From Nageia nagi (Eukaryota; Pinophyta), in assembly GCA_050084985.1 (NCBI GenBank), contig JBITNC010000001.1, forward strand, positions 157,480,001 through 157,544,000: a stretch of 64,000 nt of DNA, in the 5' to 3' direction. The notes beneath the pieces are model-generated. The model was not told the DNA's origin and did no database searches. It saw only the letters and a list, made by a program, of their open reading frames with translations. Shown piece after piece: positions 39,301-51,955 of this stretch (positions are counted from its first letter, which is position 1; each line of letters opens with the position of its first letter). A program made the translations under genes and the position numbers.

Positions 39301-39745
39301 TCCAGCCATACCTAAGTTGGGTACTAAGATAAATCATCTTGTTCAAGTATATTGCAACACTTTCATTTTTCTCTTGATACGATTGTAATAAGTTTTAGAG
39401 TATGGTAAACCTCCTAGTACATTTGGAGCTAAGGTAGATTTTTTTCATCCTTTTCTAAGATTCCTTTATGAATTCTAAGAAGAGATCATTAGGAGGACTT
39501 GGTTTGAAGCTACATGAAATATCATAGAGGTTTTTAGCTCATTATTTATGTTGTAAACCTCAAGTGCCTTCTCATCTATTAGAGTAACTTAGTTTTGATT
39601 TACTATTTACTATAATTTCCATGCTTGAAGCTCCTCTTTCATCCTAGGTTCCCAAATGTCATAGTTGGAACCATATAGGATATGCTTGAGTGTAAAGGAT
39701 TTTTATATTTGCTACAAAAATATGAAAGTATTAACCAAAGTAAGC
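36303..39745 (-). pseudogene. Ty1/copia gag-pol pseudogene
   Basis: Domains run from high to low coordinate. Gag: YGSNYDIWEPRMKEEL (about 39670) and the UBN2 part 39280-38996. A broken zinc knuckle is near 38930, with its last Cys turned into a stop. Protease: YWIVDSRCMNHM (38800), where DSG has become DSR. Integrase: FDNMGEYNSNE (about 38045), then KRKNSII and EMARCMLENLSSFLWGE to DHLRVFGYDAYAF (37910-37656); relatives have E where this reads ISKRKN, so the catalytic Glu is lost. RT: GWKNFQLDVKSDFINGELDV (37100), then LLLYVDDILII with YVDD intact (36885-36658). RNase H: QTLRYVARTKDITLKYF, then YFDSNYGGYID (36509-36303). The order gag-PR-INT-RT-RH is diagnostic of copia. A 5' LTR and PBS were not found to the right. 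Confidence 0.9.
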
Positions 39746-42700
39746 ATGTTAAATTTGTAAACCAAAAAATAGTCAAGCATACATATTAAGTTAATTTGTA
39801 CAAATTAATCACTCATACATGTTGGATTTATTTAAATCAATCATACATGTTGAGTTTTAACCAAAGATAATCAACAAGGCATGCTTAAATTATTTAACCA
39901 ATTTCACATGTGTAAAATTACAATCAAATCAAATGATATATCCAATACATATAACATATTTTCATAACCAAGTAATATTTGAGAGGGTAAGAGTTGAGGT
40001 TATTTTCTTATTTAAAATTTGGCCTTCACTTAGATTCCCTCATGCAACACTTGGTGATGAAATCCAAGCCATGATGTAGTCCAAATCTTACCAATCCTCA
40101 ACTAGTTTCCCTTGGTCAAAAATATACTCTCACAAGGAGTACTAGCTATTTTATAAGGGTATGGCATATGTTGGATCTACCAAATTATGATCTTGATTAG
40201 GTTTCACATTTTCCTCCTAGATTATCAAGATAATATTTGAATGGACATGTAGACATATGGGATCACTACACAAATGCATGTACACATATATGAAGTTATG
40301 TCTAGACCAACAAAGGACTTAAGACTAATTAAGAAGCACAAACTTTACATCATTTGGATCGACAGACTAAAGGATCTAGTATACCTTTTCCTCCTCTTGT
40401 GGCTCCCTAAACAAATCATGTTGTGGAATAAACATGTAGATGTGTTCATTTTATGGGTTGTACTTTCAATATTTATGATTTTTGTAAAAAATAAAGAAGA
40501 GATGCATAAAGTAAAGTGCTTAAAAATGATACATCATCCAAATTTAAAACCTAAGAGTCTAATGGGTTTTGTCATAACCCCAAGAGGACCTATTTACCAA
40601 AAGGCATGAGTTCATTATCTTTAAGTAACAAAAAAAGGAATCTCCCTTTTATTTAAAAAAAATTGAACTTAAAAAAATTCCTCCCTCATTTTACCAAAGT
40701 AAAAAAATATTCTCCTAAAACAAGGAATTAATCCCCCCTTCCTTTTTAAAGAAAAGAATATAGAATTCCTCCCTTTTAAAAACTTAACTTTTAAAGTTTA
40801 AAATAACCTTAGAGCATTGTTAATATTATTCTAATAATAAACAAAAAATTATTTAATATTATTTTAACAAATAACATATGCTTTAAATAAAAGGTTATAA
40901 CTTAATAACTTTCCACTTTATTTAAAAGGTTAAGTTAAGATAATTATTTCCCCCCTTTGGGTTTTAAATAAAATTCCCCCTTTAAAAATTACTTCCATAA
41001 AAAATTAAATATAGGTTATGGTTTCAAAAACAAAAATTAAAAATACTTATTCCGAGGCATAATGTAAAGTCCCATCAACTTCTCATTAACTTACAAGTCA
41101 TTCCATCATTTATTTTAGCTAATCATATTTAAGTTAAAAAGATGTAGGTTTCATAAAAATAGAAACCAAACATAATAAATTTTCCTTGCAAAAGAAGTAA
41201 AGTAACATATTAAAATAAAATTATACACACCATATTAATATAAGTATGCAAATCTTGTAGGAGGTGGCCGTACAGAAGAGACATAGGGAAGGATTTGACA
41301 TGTAGGTATGATAATTGAGGAGATGAGGAGGGGAACAAGAGGTGTTCAAGTGGTCGTAGGGGTGCAAAGGGTCCTAAGTGGCCACAGGGTTGTGCTAGTA
41401 CATTGTTGTACAATGGAGTGGTTATGATTTTGCATCAATGAATTCAACATTATATGCAAAGTAGTCATGGATTTATACCATGAAAATGTTGTACAATACA
41501 ATGGATAAAAGTGGTCATGGGTCTGTGAGGAGGTTGTCATAGAAGTTATAGGTTGAAAAGTGGCTATGGAAAGGGTGTAAACACCTAAAAATCATTCATT
41601 CACCTAGCTTAAATGAATCATGATAATTTATCATATCTTATAGCTTATTGTGATCCTATCAATCTATCAACCTTACATGATAGTGTTTGCATGATCATTT
41701 TTTTTAATAACCTAGCCCTTTATTACCATTTAGCCAACTCTAGTCCTAATCAACCTACCAATTAGGGGATTAGTTAATTAATTGGGGTTAAAATCCTAAT
41801 TAGATCATTCGTTGGTCACTATTAAAATAAAAATATCAATTTCAAATCATTTCATAACACCATCAAATATCTTCTAAGTTCTTGCATGTTCAACCTTTTC
41901 TTTACTATGTGCATGAAATTTTGTAGCTTGGTACCTTCCATGTGAGCTCAATCCATCATTTGTAAGGAAAAAAGATGATTCTTATCCTCATATTGAAAAT
42001 TAATCTTGGTTTAACTCATGTAATTTGGATTTTTATTTTGAATAACATTATTCTAAGTGTTTTTTTGGGCTTTAGAGATCACACAAGAGCATCACATCAT
42101 ATCCTTTTGGTTATTTTCTAATCCACTTATGCACAGTTGCATTTTAATATTTCTAGGCTAGTCTCTTGTATGCTTATACTAGAATAGTTTAGTTTATTTT
42201 AATCACTAAAAAAATCATTTTTAGATTTTATGTTAGCTTGCATTGTAGGCATTGAGCTATTTTTGAGTGTCTTGTTGACTAAAGGCTTGGATGTTTACAA
42301 GCAAATGAGTTACATCTTGCTTGGCTCTACGGTTTGAAGGACCTAGAGCTTAGAAGCCTTCATAAATATTTATTTTGTAGGTCATTGTGAGTATATAACA
42401 AAAGGATAAATCTCTAAACCATATCCCTATTTTCTCTTGTTATCATTGTCTCAAGCAATATTTTGGGTATTACAAAGTGGGAATCTAAAGGTCTTTGGGT
42501 TTCTCATGCTTCTTTTTGTTTGAGCTCAAGATGTGGGGTTTTTTGGGCTATTTACAAAGTGAAGATCATAGTGGGACCTCCCTTGGTCCTAGACTTGCAA
42601 TAATAGATGAGTTTTCTATCTCTTTTTCGTTATTTTTAGGTGGACTAGTTTACCCTTTTTTCCTACATTTTTAAATAGTTTCATGTATTGACTTAGACTA

Positions 42701-43705
42701 TTTTTTTAGGGAACTTTTTGATATGTTCATGACCAAACCTTGAAAATACAAAGTTGGAAAGTAAGCAAAAATCCAATTGATTTATTATAGATTAGTTAAT
42801 AGAGTCTAGTCAATATCCTATAGATTATTTAAGGTTTCAATGCTTAAATTAGTTAATCAATTATGATCCTGCATACCCCTCTTTATTAGTCAGTCTTTTC
42901 TGTACTACTTAGGGTTATCTTAAGGTTTTAGTTAGTTTATTTTATTTTTTTGCAAGTGTCATAGTTTCTTGGCCCTATAACAAGGTGGAAGTAGTCCATT
43001 ACCAGTATTTAAACTCTTGGGTTGTACACTTATTATTTTTATTTAGCATTTTTATACTTAAATTTTTTAAAATCTCTAGGTACTATTGTGATCATCTAGT
43101 TGACTATTTGATCAGTCCACCAATTGGTACTGTTAACTAGTCTATAACATACTAGTTAGGATCAAAGCTTATAAAATAGATATTGTACCCTAGGCCTTTA
43201 TCCCTCTTTTATCATGCTTTATACTAGAATTTGTGTGCTATGTGAATCCTAGGGCTATTTATTTTATCTATTATCATCTTAATTTGTTAGTTAAAAGAAA
43301 AATTAAAAAAGGAAAAATTTTATTTCATTTCTTTCATTAGTGAAATTGAAATCATACTTGGGAGGGAGTTTTTCCTTTTGAAATTATTATGTTCTTTCAT
43401 TTTGAAAAGAAAAAGCAAAATCTTGGGGGATTAGTTGCATTTGCACACATATAGTTGCACATCATATTTGCTTTATTGTACTTACATTAATCTCACATGA
43501 GCCTAGGATTGAGCCAAGGCACATGTGTTAGGATCCCATATCCTAACATTTACTTAGATTATAGTAGTTAATTAATTAGAATATCAGCTTATATTAAATA
43601 TAAGGAGACCAACATATTTGTAAGGTGAATCACCATTTTGTATTAAAAAACCAATTAGGGTTAGGGTAGATGGACTATAAATATGTATGGAAATAGAATA
43701 GTTAT
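39746..43705. other. Unassigned AT-rich stretch
   Basis: No gene is identified. 40274-40609 (plus) is open for 111 codons and unrecognised. 40620-41060 is rich in poly-A, poly-T and C-runs. GGAAAGGGTGTAAACACCT near 41569 looks like a PPT plus an LTR start, but I found no partner copy. Confidence 0.35.
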
Positions 43706-44325
43706 TGTAGATTCTTAAAAATGAATTATTATTTATTAAATAATTCATTTTATAGCATTATGGAATATTTATTGTAAAGAGAGTTAAAACATACCCAAGG
43801 CAATGTAATCAATGTAATGGATTGTTATATGTTATAAAGAGTATAAAATATCAAGAAAGACACTACAAGTAATGCAATATGCAATGATCCCAAGAATCAA
43901 AGAGGACCAAAACATTGTTATAAAATTATATCAAAGGCAACACAATTGGGGATTGATAGACATCCAAAGAAAAAGACCAAGATGTGCAATATTATTCTAT
44001 CTGACCAACAACAGTATTTTGTAACACAACCTCTCCATAGATCTATTAAACCCTTCATTTTTCTTGTGTGCATCTTTATTTTTATTTATAGATCTACTTC
44101 TTTTATGCAACTAATGATGTGCTCTTAGGCTGCTGGTAGAGTGTGTTTCCTATAATGTATTATGAATATGGATGTATGATTTATATTATTTCATGTTGAT
44201 ACAAATATGATGAAGGTACATTGATTATCATATTCATTTCATACCATATTTTTGATATATGCTTCAATATTACATTATAGACAAATAGTGTTATTTTGTC
44301 ATATGCACATTATTTTTGGTCTACA
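43706..44325 (+). repeat. 5' LTR of element C
   Basis: 620 bp, TGTAGATTCTTAAAAATG...GGTCTACA, with the same TGTAGA/TCTACA ends as element A and recognisable similarity at its start (A reads TGTAGATTCCTCAAAATT in its 3' LTR). Confidence 0.75.
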
Positions 44326-44326
44326 T

Positions 44327-44344
44327 TTTGGTGAACCTGATTGT
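44327..44344 (+). other. Primer-binding site of element C
   Basis: TTTGGTGAACCTGATTGT follows the LTR end. The TTTGGTGAAC core is shared with element A. Confidence 0.6.
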
Positions 44345-44539
44345 TTCGATTAATATTTCCCTAATGATGAGATTTATTTGAAGGATTAACATCATTAATG
44401 ATGTGTAAAGACTATTAGCATAATTGATGAAGCAAGTGGCATATCTTACTAAGAAGGTGACATCAATGTAGAATTCAGGTAGTAGTTCGTAATCAGTTCC
44501 AAATCTAGCAATAGCTGCAAGGTTAACCAATATTGATAA

Positions 44540-45600
44540 TAGGGATAGATTCCAACAAAGTGAAGAAGACTATGATGGTATATTCATTTCACCCTTATTG
44601 GATGAAATTTGCAATTTTTGTCTACCACCTGAGCATAAGGGCTCCCCAAGTTTGATATGTTTAGTCATGAACAAGACCCAAAGTAGTATCTTATTATCTT
44701 TTAGGAGGAGTGCTTGTTGAAATTGGGATAAAAGGAGAATTTGATGGTTAAATTTTTCCCAAGGAGTTTAAAAGGTGATGCTAGTTAATGTTTCACAATT
44801 TTTTAGGGGGATCAATAGATTCATTCAAGTCATTGGTAAAAGTGTTCATGGGTCAATACAAACATAACATCAAAGAGCAAAGAACTATTACAAAATTATG
44901 TACAATGCATCAAGGAAATAGTGAAACCCTAGAGAACCACATCCCTATATTTAAAAATATATGGTAATCTATTTGAAATAAATTGGATGAAAGTAAAATT
45001 TATGGTATATTCCGAGATTCTATTTTTCTAATTATTAATTTGCATGCTTCAAGTAATAGAAATATTAGATTTAGGGTATTAGTACAAGAATTATTACAAA
45101 AAGAAAAAGGTTTTTCTTGAGTTAGGACATCTCAAGTATATATATACTCCTTATACTAAGGAGAATTGAAGAACATATACAAAGAAAGAAGAAAAGATAG
45201 TAAATATAGCTGATACACCTGCTTCTCCACCTAAATTATAAAGATCAACTACAATAAGACAAATATACATTTTTAATTAAACCGATGTTTATTATGAGAG
45301 ATTTGATGAAAAAGGAATTATTGCAACAATTAGAGAAAATAACATAAGATGATAATGTTCCAGTGAGAAAATATGATTCTTATTACACTTATCATCAAAG
45401 GAAAGATCATGGTACAAATTTTTGCAAAGCCTTTGAGGTAGCAATTATGGATTTCATAGCCCAAGGGAGATATCAAATTGACTAGAAAGATTCAAATCTA
45501 GAGGTAGCAATGAATGTAGTTTCAGTTGATAAAGAAGTATGTGCTGAATTATGAAATAAGTGTCCAAGATATATTCCAAATTTGGTCACTACTAAATAAG
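44540..45600 (+). pseudogene. Degenerate gag of element C
   Basis: In the capsid-like domain, GGSIDSFKSLVKVFMGQYKH (from about 44806) is followed by RTITKLCTMHQGNSETL (about 44890), matching the GSI.SF..L...F...Y pattern. Downstream, YDSYYTYHQRKDHGTNFCKA (about 45370) with DFIAQGR is the zinc-finger-like block of Tat-type gag. Multiple stops and frame changes occur. Confidence 0.75.
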
Positions 45601-46356
45601 TAAGTGTCCCATCTAATCCTAAAACTTATGGCATGATTGAATAATTGAAAACTACTCCTACCATGATTAGTTTGTATGATCTCATCTCTACATTTGAAAC
45701 ATATAGGGAGATATTGTATGATTTATTCAAGAAAGAAATAGTCCCTATAAATATGTTTGCCACCATGGTTTCAAAAAAACTTAGATATATTAATGAATGT
45801 GATGCAATATATTTTTATAGATTTGAAAATATTAGTAAAAAACTCCTTACTAAATGTCTAGCTTTTTATATCACACCTATGATAGATGGATGGGAGATAA
45901 AAAGAACATTGGTAGATAATGGATTAGTTGTTAATGTGTTTTCTTACAAATTTTTGATAGAACTTCAAGAAAAAGGTGTAGAAATACCTCCTTTATAAGA
46001 AGCTAATTTAGAATTTCATCATATGATATTTCATCTAAAAAGCCAGTTGGAATAGCTATAATTTTGTTACAACAAGAGTTAGGATAGTTGAAACTCAGTT
46101 TCAGGTTGTAGATTCAAAATTATCATATAACTTATTATTAGGATGACCTTGGTTTCATGATATGAAAGTAGTTTCATCTATAGTACATGGTCGGTTGAAA
46201 TTTGAATATCATGGTGAGGTACATATAGTAATGGGTGATTCAAAACCATACGCTTTATGTAATGCAATAGACTTAGAGAAATTTATAATGACTTGTTCTA
46301 GATATGAGATTGTACCTTTGGAAATAGGTGCACTAGTGGTAAATGTAGAGAAATAA
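45601..46356 (+). pseudogene. Aspartic protease of element C
   Basis: 45645-45998 is open: it begins with the leader KTTPTMISLYDLIST, typical just before the protease. It then reads LAFYITPMIDGWEIKRTLVD with the catalytic motif as DNG (VDNGLVVNVFS), as in many Tat elements. After a gap the protease end follows: MKVVSSIVHGRLKFEYHGEV and VMGDSKPY (46162-46356). At least two disruptions separate the pieces. Confidence 0.75.
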
Positions 46357-46499
46357 TCTTATATTACAAAAAATAGGTTATCAATGATGTGAAAATAGTG
46401 AAAATAAGGAAGAATATTGCTCTACAACAACTCTATCACCCATTCCAGGGACATCAATGAAGGATCATGTGATAACCATAATAGGTAAAACATTTCCAT

Positions 46500-46804
46500 C
46501 TCCTTTTGTTTATAAGTACATAATAAAAAATTGCAAATACAAAGGAGGAGGTTTAGGTAAATTGGAATAAGGAATGTCTTCTTTTCCTATTTCCTTATAG
46601 GCTAAGAAAAATAAGAATGGATTGGGTAGTGATAACAATAGAAAGCAAATAATGGGACCCATCAAGTTTATAAAAGAATGCAATTTGATTGAAATTTTTG
46701 ATGATATTGATGAAAATTTATGGTTTGATGATACTATACCTCTTGAGTTTGATTATTTTAGTACTGATGATGATATTTTGAAGTACTTGGAGGCACATTC
46801 ATAA
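46500..46804 (+). pseudogene. G-patch relic and acidic linker of element C
   Basis: YKYIIKNCKYKGGGLGKLE, then after a stop GMSSFPIS, and KKNKNGLGSDN (46505-46634), fit the G-patch pattern (GY..G.GLGK...G...P...G.GLG). Retroelement G-patches follow the protease and bind nucleic acid. An acidic linker (EIFDDIDENLWFDD, 46695) follows. Confidence 0.55.
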
Positions 46805-47099
46805 TTTCCTAAATCAAAAGAAAAAATTGAAACCAAGTTACATTCTTAATGGGTATGGATATTTTGGACAACTGAATTTCAATGAAGTATTTCAGGTTTA
46901 GCAAGGAGATGATGATATAGGTGACATTCAAGGATTAGTAGAATTTCCTTAATTGTTATAGAAAAAAGGATGAATTAACATTCCCATTTAAAGAATTAGT
47001 AAATGTCAATATTAGAACAAGTGATGAGCAAAGGTTGGTTAAATTTGAAATAGCTCTTCCAATGCCTCAGCAAGAAAGGCACACAAATAAATTTATTAA

Positions 47100-48460
47100 A
47101 AATTAGAAGAATTTTGCTTGGTATTATGTTAATTTTCCTAGTTTAGATCCTTCTTTTGTTATGCATAATTTACCATTAGAGGAAGGAGTAAAACCAGTCA
47201 AAAAAAAGCCAAGAAAGATGCATCCTTCCAAGGCATTGTTAGTCAAGAAAGAAATAGAGAAATATTTGAATATTGGATTCATTAAAATAATTTATTATTC
47301 AAAATGGATGGCTAACATTATTATTGTTACAAAATCTACTGGAAAAATAAGGGTTTGTACTGATTTTCATGATATCAATAATGTTTTTTTAAAAGATGAT
47401 TTTCTATTTCCTAATATTGATATTATTGTGAATAGTATTGTTGGTCATGATACTTTATCTTTTATGGGGATTTTCAAGATATAACCAAATATTAATCAAC
47501 CCTATTGATTAACATAAGATTTCTTTCACTACACCATGGAAAAAGTTTTGTTAGAAGGTTATGCCTTTTGTATTAAAAAATGCAGGTGCTACCTACCAAA
47601 GGGCTATGGTGTCAATGTTCCATGAGCACATTCATAAATTAATAGAGGTATATGTTGATTTTAATCTTGGTCAAATCAAAGCAAGGCCAAGACCTTTTAT
47701 AGTTCCTTGTAGAGGTATTTCAAATTATAAAAAGGTATAATCTTAGACTCAAACCCCAAAAGTGTGCTTATGGTGTTATTTTAGGAAAATTGCTTGGATT
47801 CATGGTCTTAAAAAGGGATATTGAGGTAGATCCTAAGAAGGTAAAATCTATAATAAGTATTCCAAATCCAAAGAATCTCAAGAAACTAGGGAGTATTCAA
47901 GGAAATATAAATTTGGTAAGAAGATTCATTTCCCAACTTGGAGATAAATGTAGGCCATTTACTCATTTATTGAAAAAGGATGTCAAGTTTGTATGGGATG
48001 AAAAAAGTCAAAAAGCATTTGAAGATATTAAATAGTACTTGTTATATCCTCATATCTTAGTGCCTATGGATTTTTCAAAACCAACATCTTTTTATATATC
48101 AACTAATTTTTATGCCTTGGGGGCAATGTTGTGTTAGAAAAATGACGAGAATAAAGAAAGGGCAATATACTACCTTAGAAAAATCCTTATTAATTACGAA
48201 ACTAGATACACACCTATGGAAAAGCTTTGCTTTAGTGTTATTTTTGCTACAAAAAAATTGAGGCATTATATTTTATATTACATTGCATACGTTGTTAGCC
48301 CAGTCAACCCACTAAAATATCTTGTAGCAAAATAGCATTTATCAAGGAGTAGCTAAGTGGTTGATGTTATTGCAAGAATTTGATATCAATGTGGTAAAGC
48401 AAAAATATGTGAAAAGGCAAGAAATTGTAGACTTGATAGCATAATTACCTAAAAATGATG
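47100..48460 (+). pseudogene. RT and RNase H of element C
   Basis: RT runs from KPRKMHPSKALLVKKEIEKY (47215), through IRVCTDFHDINNVFLKDDF (47350) and GHDTLSFMG. After frame changes it reads IEVYVDFNLGQ, where the catalytic YVDD has become YVDF. LGFMVLKRDIEVDPKKVKSI (47790-48035) starts the connection, then RHF-type blocks follow. RNase H: DFSKPTSFYISTNFYALGAM (about 48068), ETRYTPMEKLCFSVIFATKK, and at the end FDINVVKQKYVKRQEIVDLI (about 48380). No integrase follows before 48485. Confidence 0.85.
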
Positions 48461-48569
48461 GTACAGTGGTACATAAATAGTTCTTGTATTCTTTCAAAAT
48501 TACATTTTGAATAGAGGTAATACAAAATTATTCTTTAATTCTTTTATTCTTATCAATTCCTTCTATTCT

Positions 48570-48990
48570 CATTTTTTTCTCTTAAGAGTGTTCAGGAGTT
48601 ATTTTCTTTCTCTTAGAGTGCCCAGAATTGTAAATACCAATGTTCAAGAGTTATTTTCTTTCTCTTAGAGTGATCAGGAATTGTAAATAAGAGTGTCTAA
48701 AAGTTATTTTCTTTTTCTTAGAGTGCCTGAGAATTGTAAATACAAGTGTCTGGGAGTTATTTTCTTTCTATTAAGGTGCTCGGGAATTGTAAATAAGAGT
48801 GTTTGAGAGTTCTTTTTTTTTTTTCTCTTAGAGTGCTCAATAATTGTAAATACAAGTGTTTAGAAGTTATTTTATTTCTCTTATAGTGCCCAAGAATTGT
48901 AAATACAAGTGTTTGGGAGTTATATTCATTCCTTTAGAGTGTTCAAGAATTGTTAATACAAGTGTCCGAGAGTTGTATAAATTCATATCC
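48570..48990 (+). repeat. Tandem repeat 1 in D LTR, about 54-bp unit, 8 copies
   Basis: Units contain GAGTTATTTTCTTTCTCTTA, then GAGTGCCCAAGAATTGTAAA and TACAAGTGT. About 8 units here versus about 6 in the right copy (62990-63275), which accounts for the length difference between the two LTRs. Confidence 0.88.
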
Positions 48991-49265
48991 AAGACATCTA
49001 ACAAAGCCCATCAATTCTAAGTGATGATGTCACAGTTTTTGATTGAAATTAGTGGGTCTTAGAATAAGTAATGGTAGGTGAATATTAATGAAGACATCAA
49101 ACAAAGCTTGCTGATTTTAAGTGATGATGTCATAATTTTTGATTAAAATTAGTGAGTTCAAGAAAAAGCAATGGTAGATGAAGATTTATGAAGACATCAA
49201 ATAGAACCCATCAATTCTAAGTGATGATTTCATAGTATTTAACTAAAATTAGTAAGTCCCAGAAG
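48990..49265 (+). repeat. Tandem repeat 2 in D LTR, about 107-bp unit, 3 copies
   Basis: Units start ACATCWAAYARARC and contain AAGTGATGATGTCA followed by TTTTTGATTGAAATTAGTG. Three units are present here and three in the right copy. Confidence 0.85.
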
Positions 49266-49847
49266 AGCTAGATCATCAACAAAGCCCAGACAAAGAAAAT
49301 AGAACCCGCCAAGCAAAGGTAAGAGTAATGCATAAGAAGGAACACCCAGGTCCACTTTATCTTAAGTGTTTGACCCTCAAGGCCCTATTAATGTGTCAAA
49401 ACCAACTCATATATATATAAAAATGGTAATTTCTTCTTGAACTAAGTTGACATAATGTTTACCAACCACCATTATTTTGATTACTGACATCTACATTAGA
49501 GATCATAAAAGGTTGTACAGAAGTAGATAGCAGTTGATAGAGAATAGTACCAAATCATACCCATCAATTTGTAGATAAATAATTATTCAAAAAGATATAG
49601 TGCCATATTTAATCAACTATAGGGCCAAAAAAGGAGTATTCAACAACATGTTATAAGGATTGCGGCTCTATGGACATGATTGTTTAGAAATTGCAAATTC
49701 CTAGATAGTCATGCTATTGGTACTTATTCACTGTGTAATCTAACATAGTTGTATTTATTGTAAATAGTGCTATTTTAGTTGCTTCATTCAATGTGAGAAA
49801 TTATGAATATTAATGAAACACAACCACCCAAGAAGGGGGGAAGGATG

Positions 49848-49855
49848 TATAAATA
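49848..49855 (+). promoter_or_regulatory. TATA box of element D LTR
   Basis: TATAAATA in the context GGATGTATAAATAGC, about 1.36 kb into the repeat. It is preceded by a 16-bp purine run (AAGAAGGGGGGAAGGA, 49830-49845). Confidence 0.5.
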
Positions 49856-50253
49856 GCTAACTTTTAGAGATCAAAAGGGTCAAACATTCTAGCAAATTTG
49901 CCCAAATCTATAAGATATATTTACATATGATAATACAAATAGACAATGCTTTGCCCTCTTGCAACAAAGTGGCTATTTATTACTTTTGTGAATGTTATAT
50001 GTGAAATATTTTCTTCAAATTATTGCTATGTATTATAGCTTGCTATTTTTGATCTTGGTCATGGATTGTTGCTTGTGTTGTAATGCCCAAGTTGTATATT
50101 TCTTGTTTTAAAGCTCTTTTTATTTACTTATCTTTTTCCTGTAACTCTTTTTCCTTTCATTTCTTTCCAATTACTTTAACTTTAAATATAGATAGGAACT
50201 AGCCTATAAGCCAAAGATTGAGCAAAAAACCAACACGAGTACATCCCTACCAC

Positions 50254-50723
50254 CTTCTACTCTTTCAAGGAACCTACCATTGTAGATAGTGGAGAACATG
50301 AACAGATCAAACCCTTTGAGGTTATGCTATACTAATCAATAGTAGCCAATTCTATTTTTAACATATTTGATGGGACAAATGAGCTAAATTGCATATTTAG
50401 TAGGTGTAGTTAGGCTTGATAGCTATGTCTAGTGGGCTATCAATTGAACCTTAAAGATTATAAGGTTCTTTTAACCTTATTGGTGTCTTTTCTATCAACC
50501 AATCAATGTTTTGAACCCTAGCACCTCCAGAACATAGACTAACTAGAAGTAGTGCTAGAAATTCTCTTAGCCTAGATTTTAAGAGTTGTTAGTTCCTCGT
50601 AGGAGGACTAGGTGAAAGATTTCTTAGGTTGTATCTCCTTTGGTCCCCATAAGGGCAATCCCACTATTAGTTGTATTTGAATCAATCCTTAAAAATCCTT
50701 CATATCCTACCCATTCTCCAAGT
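50254..50723. other. Leader of element D
   Basis: Stretch between the presumed LTR end and the gag ATG. No convincing PBS; TTTGGTCCCCATAAGGGC at 50639 starts with TGG-like bases but lies far from the LTR. Confidence 0.35.
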
Positions 50724-51900
50724 ATGGCTCAACCAACAAATTTTCTTGCTTGGAATAATGGTCATCCTTTGGTTGTTGCTACTAATTCCCCTCCTATACC
50801 TCAAATAACTTTCAAATCTTGCCCAAATATGATGGCTCTAAAAAGACATCATATGAACATTATCAAGACATATCTTTATTGGCTTCAAGCTTTGAAATTA
50901 TTGATGAAACTATGATGACTAGATTACTATCACACTCTTTTGAGGGCAAAGCAGCTGAGTGGTTTAGAACTCTTACCCCTCAATATATAGATTCATGGGG
51001 AGAGTTATGTTAGGTTTTAATTAAAATATTTGCTATAAATGGTGATGATAGCACATTCCTTAGCCTTATAGCATGTATCAAAATACATCTTCATGAATCC
51101 ATTAATGATTTCAATATTAGATTTGAAAGAACATGGAAATCCATACTAGTAAGGATTAGACTAATAAATGCACAAGCTTTAGTGTATTATAGGAAAGCTT
51201 TCCTTCCTAAATTTAATATGCTCATTGTTATGTTAGGAGACACATTCCCACATCTTTACCAAATAATAAAAATCATAGAACATACCTTGGTGTCCTTTGG
51301 TAAAATGCAACCTAGAATAATCATGCCTTTATTTTCAAATTTGCCTTTTAAACAGGCTCCATAATTAGATCACCTTGGATTTCTAGCCTTACCATATCCT
51401 CCCAAACCTATTGTACAAAACCAATTACTAGCATTACCCACTCTTGCATCCATAAGTACTAGTGCTGAACCTAAATCTCAAGAAGAGGAAAGAATAAGGT
51501 AGTTGGAGGTAACTATAAGGAATCTAACCATTAAGCTCACTCTACAAGAATGGTAGAATCATGGTTTTAATTATAGATGATATGATAATTAGTATCAATT
51601 AATATTATAGCCCAAGGTCAACCAACTAGAATAGATAAATCCTTCCAAAATAATTAAAAATGTTATTATGACTAGTTTTGTAGATAGTGTTGCTTCGAGC
51701 ATTATGGAATGGTGTCCACCATGTTTAGATCCTCATTTTCTAGATTCATGTGTGATGTATCAACATCAGTACTTGGTCTTACATTTTAACTAGATGGTGG
51801 AACTTGCATTAGATCCTGCTGTTGATCTCATAATGGTGAACTTTTAGCTTTGAAGATATGTTGGAGAACAAGCAAATTATGTTCAAACTAGAGCATCTTC
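50724..51900 (+). pseudogene. gag of element D
   Basis: The ATG at 50724 (MAQPTNFLAWNNGHPLVV) opens the frame. It shifts near 50820 into LPKYDGSKKTSYEHYQDI, then LLSHSFEGKAAEWFRTLTPQ and YIDSWGELC (to 51013). This is the retrotransposon gag capsid pattern (F.G.A..W...L....I.SW..L). Similar sequence continues with INDFNIRFERTWK (about 51100) and a proline-rich stretch ending near 51460. Several stops interrupt it. Confidence 0.8.
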
Positions 51901-51955
51901 TTCAATAATTCCATAGCAACCCCAAGCCACTTAGCAATATCGAGCATCCACTCAA

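Larger units (their letters stand above)
43706..48484 (+). mobile_element. Element C: Ty3/Tat-like retrotransposon, 3' part displaced
   Basis: 5' LTR (43706-44325), PBS, gag, protease with G-patch relic, RT, RNase H. It breaks off right after RNase H at 48484, where a repeat that also occurs at 62898 begins. The simplest reading is that element D inserted here, so C's integrase and 3' LTR would lie beyond the window. Confidence 0.75.
48485..50253 (+). repeat. Probable 5' LTR of element D
   Basis: It begins TGTATTCTTTC; the copy at 62898 begins TGTATTATTTT. Homology is continuous from there to 49720, where the window end stops the comparison. The right boundary is a guess: GAGTACA at about 50247-50253 would give TGTA/TACA ends. 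It contains two tandem arrays and a TATA box (49848-49855). Confidence 0.6.

Noticed and set aside
41569-41600. PPT-like run and TGTAAACACC as an LTR start
   Set aside because: No second copy or coding region to support it in the window.
48570-48990. Regular repeats with spacers as a CRISPR array
   Set aside because: Units are contiguous and diverged, in a retroelement of a plant genome.
49830-49855. Purine run followed by TG as a possible LTR start
   Set aside because: It would put the TATA box at the first bases of the LTR, and the repeat with 62.9 kb starts 1.36 kb earlier. Kept as an alternative, not as the call.
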